In this document: piece by piece, positions 7,490 to 10,903 of the stretch
How positions within the stretch are numbered: the first letter of the stretch is position 1
Layout of the letters: each line of letters opens with the position of its first letter
Assembly: GCA_031272375.1 (NCBI GenBank)
Contig: JAISTY010000230.1
Location: forward strand, 1 to 10,903
Origin: Opitutaceae bacterium
Lineage (GTDB): Bacteria > Verrucomicrobiota > Verrucomicrobiia > Opitutales > Opitutaceae
Length of the DNA stretch: 10,903 bases
Direction: 5' to 3'
Program-made: the position numbers and the translations under genes
Notes under the pieces: model-generated
The model's database searches: none
Told to the model about the DNA's origin: nothing
What the model saw: the letters and a program-made list of their open reading frames with translations, nothing else

Positions 7490-7714
7490 ATGGACTCCCT
7501 TGAAAAATACATCCGCCAAGGCGAGCCTTCGCGCGTGGAAAAGGCCCGGAATTGGCGAACCGCCATCGGCTTGCAACAGGTTGATGGGCTGAAACCATCC
7601 GCCTGTCTTCTTGAGGCAGCATCCGCAAACATCGAGGGCGACATTACGATTGACGAACCTTTACTGTTGAAAAATCCCCGCAAACGCCTCCTTCTCGCCC
7701 TGTTCTCCAAATGA
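7490..7714 (+). CDS. Truncated Fic-protein N-terminal (VbhA-type inhibitory) module, probable gene remnant
   Basis: A 74-residue ORF that looks like the start of a Fic-family AMP-transferase without its catalytic domain. Seen directly: YIRQGEPSR, NWRTAIGLQQVDGLKPS (21-37) and ASANIEGDITIDE (44-56). These match the N-terminal segment I recall from class II Fic proteins, including the inhibitory motif (S/T)xxxE(G/N) as Ser45-Ala-Asn-Ile-Glu49-Gly50. In such proteins the Glu blocks ATP binding in the Fic active site; in the VbhA/VbhT pair the same motif is on a separate antitoxin. After residue 56 the expected helix (LIDSYYE-like) is replaced by LLLKNPRKRLLLALFSK. No HPFxxGNG motif exists in any frame before the next gene. 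Its stop overlaps the next gene's ATG (ATGA). G+C is lower than around it (28 of 60 at 7621-7680). Either a 3'-deleted fic gene or a stand-alone antitoxin whose toxin is elsewhere; I favour a remnant. Confidence 0.65.
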   Translation: MDSLEKYIRQGEPSRVEKARNWRTAIGLQQVDGLKPSACLLEAASANIEGDITIDEPLLLKNPRKRLLLALFSK

Positions 7715-8811
7715 AAATGATAAAAACATCCCTCCTCGCCCTCTGCCTCGCCTGTCTCGCCCTCGCCGCGACCGCCGCCGAAAAAAACGCCGTCGCCTGG
7801 CACGACGCCTCCAACTGGAAACCCGTCGGTCGCGCCTGGGACGACACCCCGGCGCCCTTCTCACGGCTCCCCGCGCGCGCCCAAAAATCCGTCCCCAAAT
7901 CCGTTTGGCTGCGCTCACTTAAATCCGCCGGCCTCTACTTCGACTTCAAAACCGACGCCACCGTCATCCAAACCCGCATCGAACTGACCGACCCCGTCAT
8001 CCCAAAGAAACACAGTGCCGCATCCGCCAGCGGACTCGACCTTTACGCGCGCGACCCCTCCGGTACCTGGCGCTGGGCCGGCGTCGTCTTCCCTTCGGAC
8101 CAAAAAAGCACCGACACCATTCTTTCCGGCGCCATCCCCGGTCTCCGCGAATACCGTCTTTACCTGCCGCCATTCAACACCATCAAAACCATCGAGATAG
8201 GCGTCCCGACAAGCTGCCGCCTCGAACAAAGCCCCCTCCCGACCGCGAAACCCATTGTCTATTACGGCACTTCCATCATCCACGGCTACGCCGCCTCCCG
8301 CCCCGGCATGTCCGTCACCGCCTTGCTCGGACGCAAACTCAACCGCCCCGTCATCAACCTCGGCTTCTCCGGCGTCGGCAAAATGGAACCCGCCGTCGTT
8401 GACCTCGTCGCGGAAATTGATGCCGCCGTTTTCGTTATAGACTGCCTCCCCAACATGAGTTCCCTCACGCCCCCCGAAATCATCGAACGCGCCGAAAACG
8501 GCCTGCGTGTCCTCCGCGCCCGTCACCCGAAAACACCGATAATCCTCTTGGAAGACCGCACTTACGCCAATTCCTGGATAAAGCCCTCGCAACTCCGCAA
8601 AAACTCCGAAGCCCGCGCCGCCCTCCGTGTCGTCCGCGACAAACTTGCCCGCGAAAACTTCCCCGGTCTCACCTATCTCCAAGGAGAGGGCCTGTTTGGA
8701 GATGACGACGACGCCACTGTTGACGGCTCCCACCCGACCGACCTCGGCATCGCCCGTTTCGTCGAACGCCTCCTCCCCCTCCTCCGCTCCGCCCTCGCCA
8801 AATCCAACTAA
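7711..8811 (+). CDS. Secreted SGNH/GDSL-family hydrolase with N-terminal beta domain
   Basis: A 366-residue exported esterase. Residues 1-23 form a signal peptide: MKMIK, then a hydrophobic run to about residue 20, with likely cleavage near ATAA/EKN. The two Cys in the run do not form a lipobox. Residues about 28-178 match the beta-sandwich domain often placed before this type of hydrolase (including SGLDLYARDPSGTWRW). The SGNH catalytic domain follows: YYGTSIIHG with Ser188 as nucleophile, NLGFSGVG with Gly218 (block II), DCLPNM with Asn248 (block III), and DGSHPTDLG with Asp338 and His341 (block V). All four SGNH positions are present, so it should be active. Substrate is unknown; deacylation of glycans in the periplasm or outside would fit the esterase at the left edge. 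ATG at 7711 is used, with an alternative at 7717; both lack a Shine-Dalgarno. The 4-bp overlap with the upstream Fic fragment suggests read-through transcription. Confidence 0.9.
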   Translation: MKMIKTSLLALCLACLALAATAAEKNAVAWHDASNWKPVGRAWDDTPAPFSRLPARAQKSVPKSVWLRSLKSAGLYFDFKTDATVIQTRIELTDPVIPKKHSAASASGLDLYARDPSGTWRWAGVVFPSDQKSTDTILSGAIPGLREYRLYLPPFNTIKTIEIGVPTSCRLEQSPLPTAKPIVYYGTSIIHGYAASRPGMSVTALLGRKLNRPVINLGFSGVGKMEPAVVDLVAEIDAAVFVIDCLPNMSSLTPPEIIERAENGLRVLRARHPKTPIILLEDRTYANSWIKPSQLRKNSEARAALRVVRDKLARENFPGLTYLQGEGLFGDDDDATVDGSHPTDLGIARFVERLLPLLRSALAKSN

Positions 8812-8829
8812 TCCCGGAACAACACATTA

Positions 8830-8847
8830 CACAGAGTTCGCGGAGTT
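8830..8847. repeat. Two 9-nt CRCRGAGTT-type tandem units
   Basis: CACAGAGTT (8830-8838) is followed directly by CGCGGAGTT (8839-8847). The unit resembles CACAGAG-type intergenic repeats I recall from several bacterial phyla. It lies in the convergent gap after the SGNH gene, which contains no supported gene. Confidence 0.5.
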
Positions 8848-8873
8848 TTGCATAGGGGGCAAGGAGAAGCCCC

Positions 8874-8909
8874 TCCCATAGCTCCCATAAGTCCCATTAC
8901 TCCCATTGC
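8874..8909. repeat. Four tandem 9-nt TCCCATNNN units
   Basis: TCCCATAGC, TCCCATAAG, TCCCATTAC and TCCCATTGC follow each other without gaps. The first six bases are identical in all four; the last three vary. The tract lies between the convergent SGNH and ATPase genes and has the same 9-nt period as the CRCRGAGTT units 27 bp to its left. It is too short and too regular for a CRISPR. Possible variable-number repeat. Confidence 0.75.
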
Positions 8910-8946
8910 CCCACGTTTTCCCCCTCCGCGTCCCCCGCAAGCACCC

Positions 8947-10902
8947 TCACAACCGCACCCGCTTCAGCCGCAACGCGTTCCCCACCACGCACAAACAGCT
9001 GAAACTCATGGCCGCGCCCGCCAGCATCGGACTCATCGCCCATCCCGTCAACGGCACCAACACCCCCGCCGCCACCGGCACGCCAAGCCCGTTGTAAAAA
9101 AACGCCCAGAACAAATTCTGCTTGATGTTGCGCAACACAACCTTCCCTAACCGCAACGTCTTCGACAACCCGCCGACGCCCCCGCTCATCAACACCACCG
9201 ACGCGCTGTCCAACGCCACCGCCGCCCCCGTCCCCATCGCCACACCCACATCCGCCGCCGCCAGCGCCGGCGCGTCGTTGAGGCCGTCCCCCGCGAACAC
9301 CACGCATCCAGTCGAACGGAACTTCTTGACCAGCTCCATCTTCCCAACCGGACTTACCCCGGCATACCACTCGTCAATGCCCAATCTTCCCGCGACCGAC
9401 GCCACGCACGCCTCCCTGTCCCCCGACACGATGACCACCCGCGCGCCGAGTTTTTTCAACTCCCCCGCCGCCCGTTCCGCGTCCCCGCGCACCTCATCCT
9501 CCAACGCAATGATGCCGAGACGTTTCCCGTCAACCGACACCTCCGCCAGCGTCGCCGCCCCAAATGCCCCCGTGCCATCCGCGTCCGCCGCCCGCCCCAC
9601 GACAACCTGCCGCCCGCCGACAACCGCCCGCACGCCCGCGCCCGGCTCCGCCCGAAAATCCGCCGCCGCCGCCACCGCAAGCCCGCGCCGCCGCGCCTCC
9701 TCCACAATCGCCACCGCCAATGGATGCCCGCTCCCCGCCTCCGCCGCCGCCGCCAGCCCCAGCAACTCCTCCGCCCCGGCGCCCGCTTCGGGAAACACCC
9801 CCGACACCCGCGGCCGCCCCAGCGTCAGCGTCCCCGTCTTATCAACCAGCACCGTCCGCGCCGCCGCCAGCCGCTCCAACGCCGCCGCGCTTTTTACCAA
9901 AATCCCCTCCCGCGCCCCGCGCCCGACGCCCGTGACGACCGCCAGCGGCGTTGCCAGCCCCAACGCGCACGGACACGCGACCACCAGCGTCGCGATGCCG
10001 TAAAGCAACGCCCGCGACACCTCCCCGCTCCAAATCCACCACGCCGCGAACGCCGCCGACGCCACCGCGAACACCACCGGCGCGAACACCCCCGCCACCC
10101 GGTCCGCCACCCGTTGCGCCGGCGCCTCGCTCTCCTGCGCCTCCCGAACCAGCCGGATGATTTGCGCCAGCAACGTCGCCTCCCCCGTCCCCGTCACACG
10201 CTCCAAAAAACCGCCCGTCGCCAGGTTCAACGTCCCCGCGCTCACCATGTCCCCGGCGCGTTTCACAGCCGGCGCCGGCTCCCCCGTCAGCATGGACTCG
10301 TCAACATCCCCCGCGCCGGACTCCACCACGCCGTCCGCCGGCACCCGCTCCCCCGGACATATCCGCAACAAGTCGCCGACCGCGACGTCCCCGGCGGCGA
10401 CGGTTTCCTCGCGCCCGTCCGCCAGCACGCGCCGCGCGGTCGCCGGCCTCAACTCCATCAACCCGCGCAACGCCTCGCCCGTCCGCGCGTGCGCCCGTTG
10501 CTCCAATATCTGCCCCAGCAACACCAACGCCGTCACCACCGCCGCCGTCTCGAAATACACCGGCCCGTCGCCGCCGCCCAAAACAACCCCCGCGCTGTAA
10601 ATCCACGCCGCCCCCGTTCCCGTCACAATCAACGTGAACATGTTCGGATCCCTCTCGACGAGCGACCGCCACCACCGCCCGATGAACAGCCACCCGCACC
10701 ACCAGAACACCACCGACGCCGCCGCGGCCTGCACCCACAGCGACAACCCGCCGCCGTGCCGCATGGACAGGAACATCACGCAACCCGACAACACCGCCGC
10801 GCCCCAACACCTAGGCCGCATCACCCGTGCCCCCGGCAGCCCCATGTGACCCACGGCCCGGTCCGGCTCGTGGTTCACGTCGCCCCGCTCCCCCGCCCCC
10901 CC
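8947..10902 (-). CDS. copA: Copper-type P1B heavy-metal ATPase, start uncertain or beyond window
   Basis: Membrane pump that exports Cu(I) (or a related soft metal) at the cost of ATP. Numbering is from GTG at 10878, the first candidate start in the window (643 residues). Eight membrane helices are visible (about 24-39, 45-66, 80-100, 108-125, 264-283, 290-311, 588-607, 615-636). Motifs in order: TGE (198-200, actuator), CPC (302-304, metal site), DKTGT (346-350, phosphorylated Asp346), GSGHP (382-386), and GDGLND (530-535). Tyr595-Asn596 in helix 7 and Met624 in helix 8 fit Cu(I) pumps; the usual MxxSS of helix 8 reads MSFSC. No HMA or His-rich metal-binding domain precedes helix 1. The frame stays open to the window edge, so such a domain may lie outside. 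A GGGGAG sits about 9 nt before the GTG, so that start is also possible. The gene converges on the SGNH gene. Confidence 0.93.
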   Translation of the reverse strand, partial: GGAGERGDVNHEPDRAVGHMGLPGARVMRPRCWGAAVLSGCVMFLSMRHGGGLSLWVQAAAASVVFWWCGWLFIGRWWRSLVERDPNMFTLIVTGTGAAWIYSAGVVLGGGDGPVYFETAAVVTALVLLGQILEQRAHARTGEALRGLMELRPATARRVLADGREETVAAGDVAVGDLLRICPGERVPADGVVESGAGDVDESMLTGEPAPAVKRAGDMVSAGTLNLATGGFLERVTGTGEATLLAQIIRLVREAQESEAPAQRVADRVAGVFAPVVFAVASAAFAAWWIWSGEVSRALLYGIATLVVACPCALGLATPLAVVTGVGRGAREGILVKSAAALERLAAARTVLVDKTGTLTLGRPRVSGVFPEAGAGAEELLGLAAAAEAGSGHPLAVAIVEEARRRGLAVAAAADFRAEPGAGVRAVVGGRQVVVGRAADADGTGAFGAATLAEVSVDGKRLGIIALEDEVRGDAERAAGELKKLGARVVIVSGDREACVASVAGRLGIDEWYAGVSPVGKMELVKKFRSTGCVVFAGDGLNDAPALAAADVGVAMGTGAAVALDSASVVLMSGGVGGLSKTLRLGKVVLRNIKQNLFWAFFYNGLGVPVAAGVLVPLTGWAMSPMLAGAAMSFSCLCVVGNALRLKRVRL

Positions 10903-10903
10903 C

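Noticed and set aside
5714..7576. 620-codon open frame on the minus strand opposite mutB
   Set aside because: mutB is certain on the plus strand; the antisense product is Gly/Ala/Val-rich low complexity, as expected from C-ending codons read backwards.
8874..8909. CRISPR array
   Set aside because: Units are 9 nt with 3 variable bases; there are no repeat-length direct repeats with spacers and no cas genes.
9122..10003. 293-codon open frame on the plus strand opposite the ATPase
   Set aside because: Ser/Pro/Ala-rich low-complexity translation opposite a gene with all P-type ATPase motifs.

Overview
The window is GC-rich, uses mostly C-ending codons, and is densely packed with genes. Its most recognisable proteins are ClpP, trigger factor and methylmalonyl-CoA mutase. 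The general look (high G+C, hardly any Shine-Dalgarno sequences, secreted SGNH and sialate-type esterases, a trigger factor-ClpP pair and a propionate-type mutase) suggests a Verrucomicrobiota member, perhaps an Opitutales-like glycan fermenter. This is inference; no rRNA or other decisive marker is present. Genes are cut or possibly cut at both window edges, and the right edge is a run of C, so the window may be a whole assembly contig.

Layout. 2-832 (+) is the 3' part of a sialate O-acetylesterase-family gene. It converges on clpP (862-1497, -), which follows tig (1530-2846, -) in a two-gene unit. clpX, often next to this pair, is not here. The 176-bp gap 2847-3022 is divergent. It holds a candidate tig promoter and, just before mutA, a hairpin followed by a T run. 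Next come mutA (3023-4657, +), an ORF6N-domain gene (4739-5284, +) and mutB (5312-7456, +). After mutB lie a hairpin region, a short ORF carrying only the N-terminal inhibitory module of a Fic protein (7490-7714, +), and a secreted SGNH hydrolase (7711-8811, +) whose ATG overlaps the fragment's stop. The convergent gap 8812-8946 holds short repeats with 9-nt periodicity. A copper-type P1B ATPase (8947 to the right edge, -) ends the window.

How the genes work together. MutA and MutB form the B12-dependent mutase that interconverts succinyl-CoA and methylmalonyl-CoA, the core of propionate formation or use. The two esterases would remove acyl groups from glycans outside the cytoplasm, fitting a polysaccharide- or mucin-using fermenter. 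Trigger factor and ClpP handle folding and turnover of cytoplasmic proteins, and the ATPase exports copper.

The most unusual part is the mutase locus. mutA and mutB are split by an ORF6N gene of a phage/accessory type, and a truncated Fic regulatory module sits directly after mutB. mutB is therefore bracketed by two accessory-type sequences. MutA itself appears to lack a large part of its N-terminal barrel. I see no complete new multi-gene system; these are the points most worth checking.
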